DNA of 64,000 bases from Oceanobacter mangrovi (GTDB taxonomy: Bacteria; Pseudomonadota; Gammaproteobacteria; Pseudomonadales; Oceanobacteraceae). Shown here piece after piece: positions 54,351 through 62,811 of the stretch. The notes below the pieces were generated by a model. That model did no database searches, was not told the DNA's origin, and saw only the letters and a list, made by a program, of their open reading frames with translations. Made by a program: the position numbers and the translations under genes. The DNA is taken from NCBI RefSeq assembly GCF_019740315.1, contig NZ_JAHXZR010000001.1, positions 744,001 through 808,000 on the forward strand. The letters run 5' to 3'. Numbering within the stretch: the stretch's first letter is position 1; every line of letters begins with the position of its first letter.

Positions 54351-55717
54351 GACAGCACTCCCAGTTCACGTACGCTGGCGAGTGTGAGGTCGAGACAGTG
54401 ACGGGCTTTCTGGCACAGTTCATCCACTTCGGCGTGAGTAATCACTAACGGCGGTGACAGCAGCATACGGGTGCCGGTGGCACGCATGATCAGGCCGTTG
54501 TTGAAGCAGTGGTCACGACAGATGGTGCCGATATCAACGTTCGACGGGAATGGGGTTTTGGTTGTCTTGTCGAGCATCAGAGCCATGCCGGCGACCAGGC
54601 CAACCCCGTCGATATGACCAATAAGTGGGTGGTCACCAACGCTTTCGCGCAGGGTTTTCTGGAAGTAGGGGCCGATGTCGCTGCCAACTCGCTCAACAAT
54701 GCCTTCTTCTTTCATTATCTCAATGGTCTTCAGCGCGACCGCTGCAGCAACCGGGTGACCTGAGTAGGTGTAGCCGTGGTTGAAGTCTTCGTCGTGGGCG
54801 GCGAGGGCGTTGGCAACACGGTCACCAACGGCCACGGCGGCAATCGGCACGTAACCGGAAGACAGTCCCTTGGCCATCGAAATCATGTCTGGCTGGAAGC
54901 CGAAGGTCTGGCAACCAAACCAGTTACCGGTGCGGCCATAACCACAGATCACTTCATCGGCAACCAGCAGGATGTCGTACTTGCGGCAGATGCGCTGGAT
55001 CTCGGGCCAATAGCTGGCGGGTGGCACAATCACGCCACCGGCACCCTGAATCGGTTCACCAAAGAAGGCGGCAACGTTGTCCGGTCCGACTTCCAGAATC
55101 TTGTCTTCCAGCGCGCGGGCACATTGCAGGCCGAATTCTTCTTCGCTCAGGTCACCACCTTCACCGTACCAGTACGGCTGGCGGATGCGGGCAATGTTTG
55201 GCACCAGTGGGCCACCTTGCTTGTGCATGCCGCTCATACCACCGAGGCTGGTGCCACCGATAGTGCTGCCGTGATAGGCGTTCTCGCGGGCAATCAGGAT
55301 ATTGCGGTACGGCTTGCCCTGAATCGCCCAGTAATGACGGGCCAGACGCATCAGGGTGTCGATGGCTTCAGAGCCGGAACCGGCAAAGAAAATACGGTTG
55401 AGATCACCCGGCGTCACAGAGGCAATGGCTTGTGCCAGTTTCGCCGCCGGTGCGTGGGTGGTCTGGAAGAAGGTGTTGTAGTACGGCAGCTCACGCATCT
55501 GTTCAGCGGCAACGTCAGCCAGTTCGGTACGGCCATAACCCAGGTTGACACACCACAGACCGGCCATGCCGTCGATGATCTTGTTGCCCTGTTCATCCCA
55601 GAGGTACACACCTTCGGCCTTGCTGATCACGCGGGCGCCTTTTTTGTTGAGGCTACCGGTGTTGGTAAAAGGATGCAGATGGTGCTGGGCATCCAGTTCC
55701 TGAATGGCTGAAGTCAT
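54347..55717 (-). CDS. spuC: Putrescine:pyruvate aminotransferase-like, class III
   Basis: 456 residues. PLP Lys in PDMISMAKGLSSGYVPIAAV; FFAGSGSEAIDTLMRLARHY, ENAYHGSTIGGTSLGGM and VADEVICGYGRTGNWFGCQT are typical of SpuC-like enzymes, as is the start DAQHHLHPFTNTGSLNKKGA. It converts putrescine (or cadaverine) and pyruvate to the aminoaldehyde and alanine; PatD-type enzymes in this window take the next step. Two TGTGATCACA sites stand 39-62 bases upstream. Followed by the LuxR-type gene. Confidence 0.88.
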   Translation of the reverse strand: MTSAIQELDAQHHLHPFTNTGSLNKKGARVISKAEGVYLWDEQGNKIIDGMAGLWCVNLGYGRTELADVAAEQMRELPYYNTFFQTTHAPAAKLAQAIASVTPGDLNRIFFAGSGSEAIDTLMRLARHYWAIQGKPYRNILIARENAYHGSTIGGTSLGGMSGMHKQGGPLVPNIARIRQPYWYGEGGDLSEEEFGLQCARALEDKILEVGPDNVAAFFGEPIQGAGGVIVPPASYWPEIQRICRKYDILLVADEVICGYGRTGNWFGCQTFGFQPDMISMAKGLSSGYVPIAAVAVGDRVANALAAHDEDFNHGYTYSGHPVAAAVALKTIEIMKEEGIVERVGSDIGPYFQKTLRESVGDHPLIGHIDGVGLVAGMALMLDKTTKTPFPSNVDIGTICRDHCFNNGLIMRATGTRMLLSPPLVITHAEVDELCQKARHCLDLTLASVRELGVLS

Positions 55718-55755
55718 GTTCCCTCCTCAAGGATACGCGAGTCGTTCTTGTAAAA

Positions 55756-55779
55756 TGTGATCACAATTTTGTGATCACA
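55756..55779. promoter_or_regulatory. Tandem operators ahead of spuC
   Basis: Two perfect palindromes TGTGATCACA at 55756-55765 and 55770-55779, 14 bp centre to centre. A third copy is at 56763 next to the GntR gene and the puuA promoter. A FadR-type GntR protein is expected to bind a short GT-rich/AC-rich dyad like this. Confidence 0.65.
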
Positions 55780-55918
55780 AAATAGAAAGATCAACACCCG
55801 GCTGTGCGACTGGCGTACTTTGTCGTCTTTGTCCGATAGTCAGGGGGAGATTTGTAACAGCGGAGATGTGTTTACAGGACGGCTGTAGCGGGATGGTTTC
55901 GGAAGGGGGCAGGGAAAC

Positions 55919-55980
55919 GGTTCGGGAATAAATTCCCTCCTACGGGCCGGTTTGGTGTAGGAGCGAATTTATTCGCGTTA
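55919..55980. repeat. Pair of short extragenic repeats
   Basis: GGGAATAAATTCCC (about 55924-55937) and the GTAGGAGCGAATTTATTCGC form (55957-55976) lie in opposite orientation between spuC and the gntR end. Confidence 0.7.
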
Positions 55981-55991
55981 TAAAAGATGGA

Positions 55992-56690
55992 TCAGGCGCT
56001 GATCAGCGCCTGCAGGGTTTCCGGGCTGGCGGCAAAGGCACAGCCGTCGCGGATATCTGCGGCAATCGCCAGACGCAGGGCGATGGCGTCCTGTCGGGCG
56101 ATGGCTTCCATGGCTTCGTGGTGACGGTCGATCTGGTAATACTCAACCAGATTGGAAGCGGCAACGCGCATAAAGGGCGCTAGCTGTAACCACAGGCTTT
56201 CGATCAATGGCATGGTGACCTGATGAGGATTGGCGGTGTAGATCAGGCGGTGGAAATCCTGGTTTACCTGCATCACGGTTTCGGCGTCACCCGCGGCTTC
56301 AGCGACGTCGATCTGGTCGTCCAATGTGCGTATTTGGGCCAGTCTGTCGGAATCCATGTAGGGCAGTGCCTGGGCGGCGGCATGGCTTTCGAGGGCAATA
56401 CGCGCCTCGACCAGCTCATTGAATTTCATCGCCGTCATGCGCGGTACCATCACCCGCCGATTGCCCTGAATCTCCAGTGCGCCTTCGGCTGACAGCTGTC
56501 GTAACGCTTCTCGGATTGGCATCGGCGAAACGCCCAACAAACTGGCCAGTTCACGAATGGTGAGTGCCCGTCCCGGAGGCAGCTGCCCCAGCATCACCGC
56601 CCGCCGCAAACTGCTGTATACCCACTGGGTGATAGTTACAGCTTCGTCACGCTGCTCTAGGGTGATGTGTATCGGCGAGTGCTTATCCAT
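55992..56690 (-). CDS. GntR/FadR-family regulator of polyamine genes
   Basis: 232 residues. N-terminal winged helix: VYSSLRRAVMLGQLPPGRAL, TIRELASLLGVSPMPIREAL, RQLSAEGALEIQGNRRVMVP. The C-terminal FCD domain (about 85-220) has LVEARIALESHAA and metal-type His residues in QDFHRLIYTA and RHHEAMEAI. It lies between spuC and puuA and is flanked by TGTGATCACA sites, its probable operators. Start at 56690 (MDKHSPIHIT) is preferred; a frame extension to 56717 exists. Confidence 0.88.
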   Translation of the reverse strand: MDKHSPIHITLEQRDEAVTITQWVYSSLRRAVMLGQLPPGRALTIRELASLLGVSPMPIREALRQLSAEGALEIQGNRRVMVPRMTAMKFNELVEARIALESHAAAQALPYMDSDRLAQIRTLDDQIDVAEAAGDAETVMQVNQDFHRLIYTANPHQVTMPLIESLWLQLAPFMRVAASNLVEYYQIDRHHEAMEAIARQDAIALRLAIAADIRDGCAFAASPETLQALISA

Positions 56691-56762
56691 GGGTTTTGAA
56701 CATCGGATTTGTAACACATTGGTCAGTTGAAGGCTGCCAGGTGGCTTGCCAGTGAAGTTTTA

Positions 56763-56772
56763 TGTGATCACA
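56763..56772. promoter_or_regulatory. Operator copy between gntR and puuA
   Basis: Perfect TGTGATCACA followed by AATTTG, as in the spuC promoter (AATTTT). It lies 73 bases from the gntR start and 147 from the puuA start, so one site may control both. Confidence 0.6.
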
Positions 56773-56918
56773 ATTTGATGGCAATGTGCAATCCGGCTTT
56801 GTGAATTGACCGCTCTGCACGCAGCCAACTCAACCCTGAAAATCAATCTTGAAACAGGGGCCAGGCAACTGCGAATTAACCAGCGTTGTTCCAGAGTCCC
56901 CCAAGCTACTGGTGTAGT

Positions 56919-58247
56919 ATGCAAAAAAATGATTTCGACCTTTTTATTGTTGACCTTAATGGCAACCTGCGCGGCAAACGTTTGCTGGGCAGCTCGCTGG
57001 ATAAGGTCTTTGAAGAAGGTGTAAAACTGCCTCGTTCGGTCTCTGGCCTGGATTTCTGGGGCGGTGACGTTCCTGAAAACGGGCTGGTGTTTGAAACCGG
57101 CGACAACGACGGCGTTTGCATGCCGGTTCAGGATGAGCCAGTGCCAGTACCCTGGGCTGAAAAAGAACGTCATCAGCTGCACGCCATGATGTGGAACCAG
57201 GACGGCACCGAGTTCACCGCTGACCCGCGGCAGGTGCTGAGGCACATCGTCAACCAGTACCACGAGCGTGGCTGGTACCCGGTCATGGCGACCGAACTGG
57301 AATTCTATCTGATGGATGGTTCATCGGAAGAAATCCAGCGGCCACAGCCACCGGTGCTGGATCGCGGCCACGGCCGTCGTCTGAATACCACCGACGCCTA
57401 CTCCATCGAGGACGTAGACGGCCTCGAATCCTTCTTTGCGGAAGTGCGCAGCACCTGTGAACAGCAGGGCGTACTGGCCGACACCATTATTTCCGAATTG
57501 GGCCCTGGCCAGTTTGAAATCAACCTGGTGCACGTGAAGGACCCGCTCAATGCCGGTGACCAGGCGATCTGGTTCAAGCGTCTGGTAAAAGGTATCGCCC
57601 GTAAACACGGCTACAGCGCCACTTTTATGGCCAAACCCTATGCCGAGGAATCCGGTAACGGTTTCCACGTTCACTATTCACTGGTGGATGCCGATGGCAA
57701 CAACCTGTTTGACGATGGTGGTGAAGACGGTACCGAAATGCTGCGCAACGCGGTCGCCGGTTTGCTGGCCACCATGCCGGCTTCGATGCTGATGTTTGCA
57801 CCGCACCTGAACTCCTACCGTCGCTTTATGGAAGGCTCGCACGCACCGGTTTATGCCTGTTGGGGTTACGAGAACCGAAGCACTTCCATACGTATCCCGG
57901 AAAGTGATCCGGAAGCCCGCCGAATTGAGCATCGGGTGTCCGGTGCAGACGCCAATCCGTACCTGGTTCTGGCTGCAGTTCTTGCTGGCTCATTATATGG
58001 AATTGAGAATAAACTCGCGGCGCCGGAACCGATTGAAGGGGACGCTTATGCGCTCAGCGAAGAGTCGACCCGTTTACCCAATCGTTGGGAAGATGCGATC
58101 CGTGGTCTGGCGGGCAGCGATGTGCTGCGTCATTACCTCACCGACGAGTTCGTTGATGTGTTTACGGCCGTGAAACACAAGGAATATCTGGATATTACCC
58201 AGCGTATTCCGGATGTGGAATATGAGGCTTACCTGGGTCTGTTGTAA
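56919..58247 (+). CDS. puuA: Gamma-glutamylputrescine synthetase-like (glutamine synthetase family)
   Basis: 442 residues. N-terminal beta-grasp with FDLFIVDLNGNLRGKRLLGS; catalytic domain with MATELEFYLMD, ISELGPGQFEINLVHVKDPL, FMAKPYAEESGNGFHVHYSL and CWGYENRSTSIRIPESDPEA, IEHRVSGADANPYLVLAAVL. These match PuuA/SpuI ligases, which join glutamate to putrescine with ATP. Gamma-glutamylmethylamide synthetase is a relative, but the N-terminus here is of the PuuA kind. Start at 56919 (MQKNDFDL) lacks a strong ribosome site. The potF-like importer follows after a structured gap. Confidence 0.88.
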   Translation: MQKNDFDLFIVDLNGNLRGKRLLGSSLDKVFEEGVKLPRSVSGLDFWGGDVPENGLVFETGDNDGVCMPVQDEPVPVPWAEKERHQLHAMMWNQDGTEFTADPRQVLRHIVNQYHERGWYPVMATELEFYLMDGSSEEIQRPQPPVLDRGHGRRLNTTDAYSIEDVDGLESFFAEVRSTCEQQGVLADTIISELGPGQFEINLVHVKDPLNAGDQAIWFKRLVKGIARKHGYSATFMAKPYAEESGNGFHVHYSLVDADGNNLFDDGGEDGTEMLRNAVAGLLATMPASMLMFAPHLNSYRRFMEGSHAPVYACWGYENRSTSIRIPESDPEARRIEHRVSGADANPYLVLAAVLAGSLYGIENKLAAPEPIEGDAYALSEESTRLPNRWEDAIRGLAGSDVLRHYLTDEFVDVFTAVKHKEYLDITQRIPDVEYEAYLGLL

Positions 58248-58584
58248 GAACCGGTTCTTGTTGAGCAAGCACCAGGAACGGTTCCCGGCAGCCAGGTTGG
58301 CCTGTTGCGAAACACGCTAACCGGGTTTGTTCTGGTCGCAAATGTGCACTTTGTCAGACGCAGTTTGCCCTTTGACCCTGGTTACGTCGCGCCATCCCAG
58401 TACTGGCGCGGCCTGACGGCAAGCTGATCAGGCCTAACCCCGAGGGGGTATGGGAAAGCCCCACCCGCTGAACTTAGCGTGTGGGGGTCAGAGAAGAACT
58501 GGCCGCAGCTTCAAAAGCCGCGATCAAACAGCAAGCATAACTAGCAAAATTTGCCACGAGAACACCATTTCCGGAGAACCGAGA
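58248..58584. other. Structured gap between puuA and the potF-like gene
   Basis: 337 bases with no gene. Three adjacent stem-loops are listed separately (58388-58486); a weaker GAACCG.../...CGGTTC dyad stands just after the puuA stop. It may be the 5' leader of the transporter operon. Confidence 0.5.
58388..58486 (+). promoter_or_regulatory. Three consecutive stem-loops, candidate structured leader
   Basis: Stem 1: CGCGCCA (58388-58394) with TGGCGCG (58404-58410). Stem 2: GGCCTGA (58410-58416) with TCAGGCC (58428-58434). Stem 3: CCCCAC-c-CGCT (58459-58469) with AGCG-t-GTGGGG (58476-58486). No T-run follows, and the potF-like ATG is 98 bases further on. I do not recognise a known riboswitch class. 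Confidence 0.45.
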
Positions 58585-59676
58585 ATGAAGACCAAACTAG
58601 CCCTGCTGGCTTCTGCCATCTCCCTGACTGTTTCTGCCGCTGCCATGGCCGAAAGCAAGGAGCTGAACATTTACAACTGGTCCGACTACATTGATCCACA
58701 GGACGTTGTGAAGTTTGAAGAAGCAACCGGCATCAAGGTGAACTACGACGTTTACGATTCCAACGAAGTACTGGAAAGCAAGATCATGGCGGGTAACACA
58801 GGTTACGACCTGGTGGTGCCAACCGGTTCTTTCCTGGAACGTCAGATCCAGGCTGGTATCTACGCTGAGATCGACAAGAGCAAACTGAAGAACTACGGCA
58901 ACCTCGACAAGGAGTTGCTGGCCAAGGTTGCCCGTCACGATCCCAACAACGCCCATAGCGTTCCTTATGCCTGGGGCACCATTGGTCTGGGTTACAACAT
59001 TGCCCAGCTGAAAGAGCGTCTGGGTGATATGCCGGTTGATTCCTACGACCTGCTGTTTGATCCAAAAATGGCTGCCAAGCTGAAAGACTGTGGTGTTGCG
59101 GTACTGGATTCGCCCGCTGAAATGATGGCAATCGCGCTGAACTACCTGGGTCTGGATCCAAACTCCGAAGACAAGAAAGACCTCGACAAGGCCGAAGCCC
59201 TGCTGAAAGCCACCCGTGACAACATCCGTTACTTCCACTCCAGCCAGTACATTGGCGATCTGGCCAACGGCGAGATCTGTCTGGCAGTTGGTTACAACGG
59301 CGACATCATGCAGTCCGTCAGCCGTGCTGACGAAGCTGGTCAGGGTGTTGAAGTGGCTTACGCCATTCCAAAGGAAGGTACCCTGGTATGGTTTGACTCC
59401 ATGGCCATTCCAGCCGATGCACCTCACAAGGATGCAGCCTACAAGTTCATCGACTTTGTACTGTCTCCTGAAGTGGCTGCCGGTATCTCCAACTACGTCT
59501 ATTACGCAGTACCTAACAAGGCCGCAGAGCCGCTGATCATCGATGAAGTTATCAACGATCCTGGTATCTACCCGACTGAAGCCGTGAAAGCCAAGTTGTT
59601 CCCACAGCAGGCCCACACTGCCAAGTTTGACCGTCTGCTGAACCGCGCATGGTCCAACGTGAAAACCGGTCGTTAA
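58585..59676 (+). CDS. potF: Polyamine ABC transporter substrate-binding protein, PotF/SpuD-like
   Basis: 363 residues, Sec signal MKTKLALLASAISLTVSAAA (cut after AMA). The mature start ELNIYNWSDYIDPQDVVKFE and IKVNYDVYDSNEVLESKIMA, YDLVVPTGSFLERQIQAG, VPYAWGTIGLGYN, LAVGYNGDIMQS match PotF/SpuD. The aspartate and tryptophan of NWSDYI are putrescine-contact residues in PotF. It binds putrescine or spermidine in the periplasm. GGAG precedes the ATG. Two hairpins follow the gene. Confidence 0.92.
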   Translation: MKTKLALLASAISLTVSAAAMAESKELNIYNWSDYIDPQDVVKFEEATGIKVNYDVYDSNEVLESKIMAGNTGYDLVVPTGSFLERQIQAGIYAEIDKSKLKNYGNLDKELLAKVARHDPNNAHSVPYAWGTIGLGYNIAQLKERLGDMPVDSYDLLFDPKMAAKLKDCGVAVLDSPAEMMAIALNYLGLDPNSEDKKDLDKAEALLKATRDNIRYFHSSQYIGDLANGEICLAVGYNGDIMQSVSRADEAGQGVEVAYAIPKEGTLVWFDSMAIPADAPHKDAAYKFIDFVLSPEVAAGISNYVYYAVPNKAAEPLIIDEVINDPGIYPTEAVKAKLFPQQAHTAKFDRLLNRAWSNVKTGR

Positions 59677-59720
59677 TACCATTAGTTAGTCGATAACGAC
59701 ACGATCCATAACTAAAACAA

Positions 59721-59763
59721 AGGAGCCACACGCTGGCTCCTGCCCAAACGACTGCCTGGCAGT
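59721..59763 (+). promoter_or_regulatory. Hairpin pair between potF-like and potG-like genes
   Basis: AGGAGCCA-cacgc-TGGCTCCT (59721-59741) is a perfect 8-bp stem; ACTGCCtGGCAGT (59751-59763) is a second small dyad. It occupies the same place, after the binding-protein gene, as the choX hairpin and the ydcS repeats. Confidence 0.55.
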
Positions 59764-59779
59764 CCGTGGAAGCAAAGCT

Positions 59780-60967
59780 ATGACTATCGCAGAAGTAAGC
59801 ACGAAACCATCCCCCGCAACGGACAGCAGCCATAACCCGCTGACTTCTCCACAGCCAAGCCTGTGGCGTGATCCGGATGCCAAGCCCTTTGTGGTATTTG
59901 AGAACGTTACCAAGAACTTTGGTGATTTCACCGCTGTAGATAACATCAGTCTGAATATCTACCGTCGTGAGCTCTTTTGTCTGCTGGGAGGCTCAGGCTC
60001 GGGTAAAAGTACGCTGCTGCGTATGCTGGCCGGTTTCGAACAGCCTACTTCTGGTCGCATCCTGATTGACGGCGTTGACATGGCTGGTATCAAGCCATGG
60101 AACCGTCCGGTCAACATGATGTTTCAGTCCTACGCTTTGTTTCCGCACCTGACGGTGGAAAAGAACATCGCCTTTGGCCTCAAGCGTGAAGGCATTGCCG
60201 ACAGCGATATCAAAAAGCGTGTCGCTGACATGCTCGACATGGTGCAGCTCGGCCATCTTGGCAAACGCAAGCCGCATCAGCTTTCCGGCGGTCAGCGTCA
60301 GCGTGTGGCATTGGCACGGGCACTGGTGAAAAAGCCCAAGCTGCTGCTGCTCGACGAACCACTGGGCGCGCTCGACAAGAAGCTGCGTGAAGAAACCCAG
60401 TTCGAGCTGATGAACATTCAGGAAGAAACCGGGGTGACCTTCGTGGTGGTAACCCACGACCAGGAAGAAGCCATGACCCTGGCGACCCGCATCGGCGTGA
60501 TGAACACCGGCAACATCGTTCAGGTCGGTGAACCACACGATATTTACGAATACCCGAATTCTGCCTTTGTGGCGCGCTTTATCGGCTCGGTGAACCTGAT
60601 TGAAGGTCACATCATCGAAGACGAAGTGGACCGCGTCCGCGTCAAGAGCAAACACATGGATGCGCCACTCTACATCAACCATGGCATTAGCTGCGCGCCG
60701 GGCCAGCAGGTCAATGTGGCGATCCGGCCGGAAAAAATCCTGCTCAGTCACGAGCTGCCGGAGCAGACCGACAACCGCTGTGAAGGCGTGATCGTCGATA
60801 TCGCCTACATGGGCAGCATGTCGATCTTCCGCATCCACCTCGACAGTGGCATGGAAGTGCGGGTAACCCAGCCTAACGTCGCGCGCGACATGGGCGCTCG
60901 CTTTACCTGGAATGACCGCGTTCACCTCTATTGGGATGTGGACAGTGCTGTGGTACTGACCGCCTGA
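59780..60967 (+). CDS. potG: Polyamine ABC transporter ATPase, PotG/SpuF-like
   Basis: 395 residues. Walker A GGSGSGKSTLLRMLAGF, signature LSGGQRQRVALARALVK, Walker B LLLLDEPLGALDKKLRE, switch His in VVTHDQEEAMTLATRI, and a C-terminal TOBE domain (about 300-390). The N-terminal 25 residues before the fold are Ser/Pro-rich, as in PotG. It drives putrescine uptake with the flanking gene products. potH-like follows after 11 bases. Confidence 0.93.
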   Translation: MTIAEVSTKPSPATDSSHNPLTSPQPSLWRDPDAKPFVVFENVTKNFGDFTAVDNISLNIYRRELFCLLGGSGSGKSTLLRMLAGFEQPTSGRILIDGVDMAGIKPWNRPVNMMFQSYALFPHLTVEKNIAFGLKREGIADSDIKKRVADMLDMVQLGHLGKRKPHQLSGGQRQRVALARALVKKPKLLLLDEPLGALDKKLREETQFELMNIQEETGVTFVVVTHDQEEAMTLATRIGVMNTGNIVQVGEPHDIYEYPNSAFVARFIGSVNLIEGHIIEDEVDRVRVKSKHMDAPLYINHGISCAPGQQVNVAIRPEKILLSHELPEQTDNRCEGVIVDIAYMGSMSIFRIHLDSGMEVRVTQPNVARDMGARFTWNDRVHLYWDVDSAVVLTA

Positions 60968-60978
60968 GGAGATGTCTG

Positions 60979-61923
60979 ATGACTCAATCAACCGGAACAG
61001 CCGTGCTCGAACGGCTGTGGCAAATGTCGCGGCTGGGTAACGTCAACTGGGGTCGCCTGATGGTGATTGCAGTGCCGTACTTCTGGCTGGCGCTGTTTTT
61101 CTTTATCCCGTTTCTGGTGGTGTTCAAGATCTCGCTGAGCGAAAGCGCAATTGCGGTACCACCGTACACCGACCTGCTTGATCTGGATCTTGAAGAGGCC
61201 TACCTCAACATCAAGATCAACCTCGGTAACTACCTGTTCCTGTGGGAAGACAGCTTCTATCTGGATGCCTACCTCAGCTCCATCAAGATTGCGGCTATCT
61301 CTACCGTACTGACGCTGATTGTGGCGTTTCCGATTGCCTGGCTGATTGCCCGTTCGGAAGGTAACACCCGTACCATTCTGCTGGCGCTGGTAGTGCTGCC
61401 GTTCTGGACCTCGTTCCTGTTACGGGTTTACGCCTGGATGGCGCTGCTGAAAAAGAGTGGCCCGATCAACGACATCCTGATGGCGGTCGGCCTGATCGAC
61501 CAGCCGCTCCAGATGCTGCAAACCGACTTTGCGGTCTACATCGGCATTGTTTACACCTACCTGCCGTTCATGGTGCTGCCGCTCTATACAGCGCTGGAAA
61601 AACTCGACATGACGCTGGTGGAAGCCGCTGCTGATCTCGGCTATCGGCCGATCCAGAGCTTCTTTGCGGTGATTGTGCCGATGGCGCTGCCGGGGATTGT
61701 CGCGGGCTGTTTGCTGGTGTTTATCCCGGTGGTGGGTGAGTACGTGATTCCGTCGCTGTTGGGTGGTTCCGATACCCTTATGATTGGCCGCGTATTGTGG
61801 GACGAATTCTCGATTAACCGTGACTGGCCGATGGCCTCGGCAGTAGCGATTGTGATGCTGGTGATCCTGGTGGTGCCAATCACGCTGGTACGTAACAGCA
61901 GCAAGCAGGAGGACGCCGCATGA
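60979..61923 (+). CDS. potH: Polyamine ABC permease, PotH/SpuG-like
   Basis: 314 residues, about six membrane segments. IAVPYFWLALFFFIPFLVVF, then the long periplasmic loop YTDLLDLDLEEAYLNIKINL typical of PotH, and the coupling loop TLVEAAADLGYRPIQSFFAV, MALPGIVAGCLLVFIPVVGE. TGAGGAGATG precedes the ATG at 60979; the in-frame extension into potG is rejected. Overlaps the next permease gene by 4 bp. Confidence 0.92.
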   Translation: MTQSTGTAVLERLWQMSRLGNVNWGRLMVIAVPYFWLALFFFIPFLVVFKISLSESAIAVPPYTDLLDLDLEEAYLNIKINLGNYLFLWEDSFYLDAYLSSIKIAAISTVLTLIVAFPIAWLIARSEGNTRTILLALVVLPFWTSFLLRVYAWMALLKKSGPINDILMAVGLIDQPLQMLQTDFAVYIGIVYTYLPFMVLPLYTALEKLDMTLVEAAADLGYRPIQSFFAVIVPMALPGIVAGCLLVFIPVVGEYVIPSLLGGSDTLMIGRVLWDEFSINRDWPMASAVAIVMLVILVVPITLVRNSSKQEDAA

Positions 61924-62726
61924 GTAACCAACGTTCATGGCTGCTGATGAGTACCTCAGCGCTCGGTTTTCTGTTCCTCTATTTGCCGATTTTCTCGCTG
62001 GTCATCTACAGCTTTAACGAATCCAAGCTGGTGACCGTGTGGGGCGGCTGGTCGCTGAAGTGGTACGGCGAACTGTTCCGTAACGAACAGATCGTCAACG
62101 CTGCGATGCTGAGCTTCAAGGTCGCCATGATCAGCGCCACGCTGGCGGTGATTCTGGGCACCATGGCAGGTTTTGCCTTGCAGCGACTGGGCCGGTTCAA
62201 GGGCAAGATGATGTTTTCCGGCTGGATCTCGGCACCTCTGGTGATGCCAGACGTGATTACCGGTTTGTCATTGCTGCTGCTGTTCGTTGCACTGGAAAGC
62301 CTGTTCGGCTGGCCTGCCGGGCGTGGCACCCTGACCATCATCATCGCTCATACCACCTTCTGTATGGCCTATGTAGCCGTGATTGTGCAGTCGCGCCTGG
62401 CCGGTTTCGACGAAACCCTTGAAGAAGCCGCGATGGATCTGGGCGCCCGGCCATCGTCACTGTTCTTCCTGGTGACCCTGCCGTTGATCATGCCGGCGGT
62501 ACTGTCTGGCTGGCTGCTGTCGTTCACCATGTCGCTCGACGACCTGGTTATCGCCAGCTTTGTATCTGGCCCGGGCAACAGCACGCTGCCAATGGTGATC
62601 TTCTCTAAAGTGCGGCTGGGCGTGACACCGGAAGTTAACGCGCTGGCAACGCTGATGATTCTGGTGGTAGCGATTGGTGTGTTTGTCGCCATGTGGCAAA
62701 TGCGCAAACGGCCGGAACCGCAGTAA
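61920..62726 (+). CDS. potI: Polyamine ABC permease, PotI/SpuH-like
   Basis: 268 residues, about six membrane segments. FLFLYLPIFSLVIYSFNESK, VWGGWSLKWYGELFRNEQIV, and the loop TLEEAAMDLGARPSSLFFLV, TLPLIMPAVLSGWLLSFTMS, LDDLVIASFVSGPGNSTLPM are PotI-like. Starts in an ATGA overlap with the previous permease gene. A palindrome stands between it and the glutamine amidotransferase gene. Confidence 0.92.
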   Translation: MSNQRSWLLMSTSALGFLFLYLPIFSLVIYSFNESKLVTVWGGWSLKWYGELFRNEQIVNAAMLSFKVAMISATLAVILGTMAGFALQRLGRFKGKMMFSGWISAPLVMPDVITGLSLLLLFVALESLFGWPAGRGTLTIIIAHTTFCMAYVAVIVQSRLAGFDETLEEAAMDLGARPSSLFFLVTLPLIMPAVLSGWLLSFTMSLDDLVIASFVSGPGNSTLPMVIFSKVRLGVTPEVNALATLMILVVAIGVFVAMWQMRKRPEPQ

Positions 62727-62740
62727 GCCGTTCAATTGCT

Positions 62741-62765
62741 CGTTCCCACGCCCGGCGTGGGAACG
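62741..62765. repeat. Extragenic palindrome (CGTTCCCACGCC / GGCGTGGGAACG)
   Basis: Twelve-base perfect arms around a single C, 14 bases after the potI-like gene. This motif type is common as an extragenic element in gammaproteobacteria; here it may also lower read-through into the next gene. Confidence 0.75.
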
Positions 62766-62811
62766 ATTGCGCCACCGCCTGCAACGAAATAACCCAACTC
62801 AAGAGCATGTT

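Noticed and set aside
56919-58247. Gamma-glutamylmethylamide synthetase (GmaS) as product, to complete methylamine use
   Set aside because: The N-terminus (VDLNGNLRGKRLLG) and neighbours (polyamine importer, spuC, puuB-like) fit PuuA/SpuI better; no other N-methylglutamate genes are nearby.
58597-59682. 361-codon minus-strand frame opposite the potF-like gene
   Set aside because: Antisense shadow of a highly expressed-type coding sequence with strong codon bias; the residue composition (Val, Gln, His rich) is typical of such shadows.
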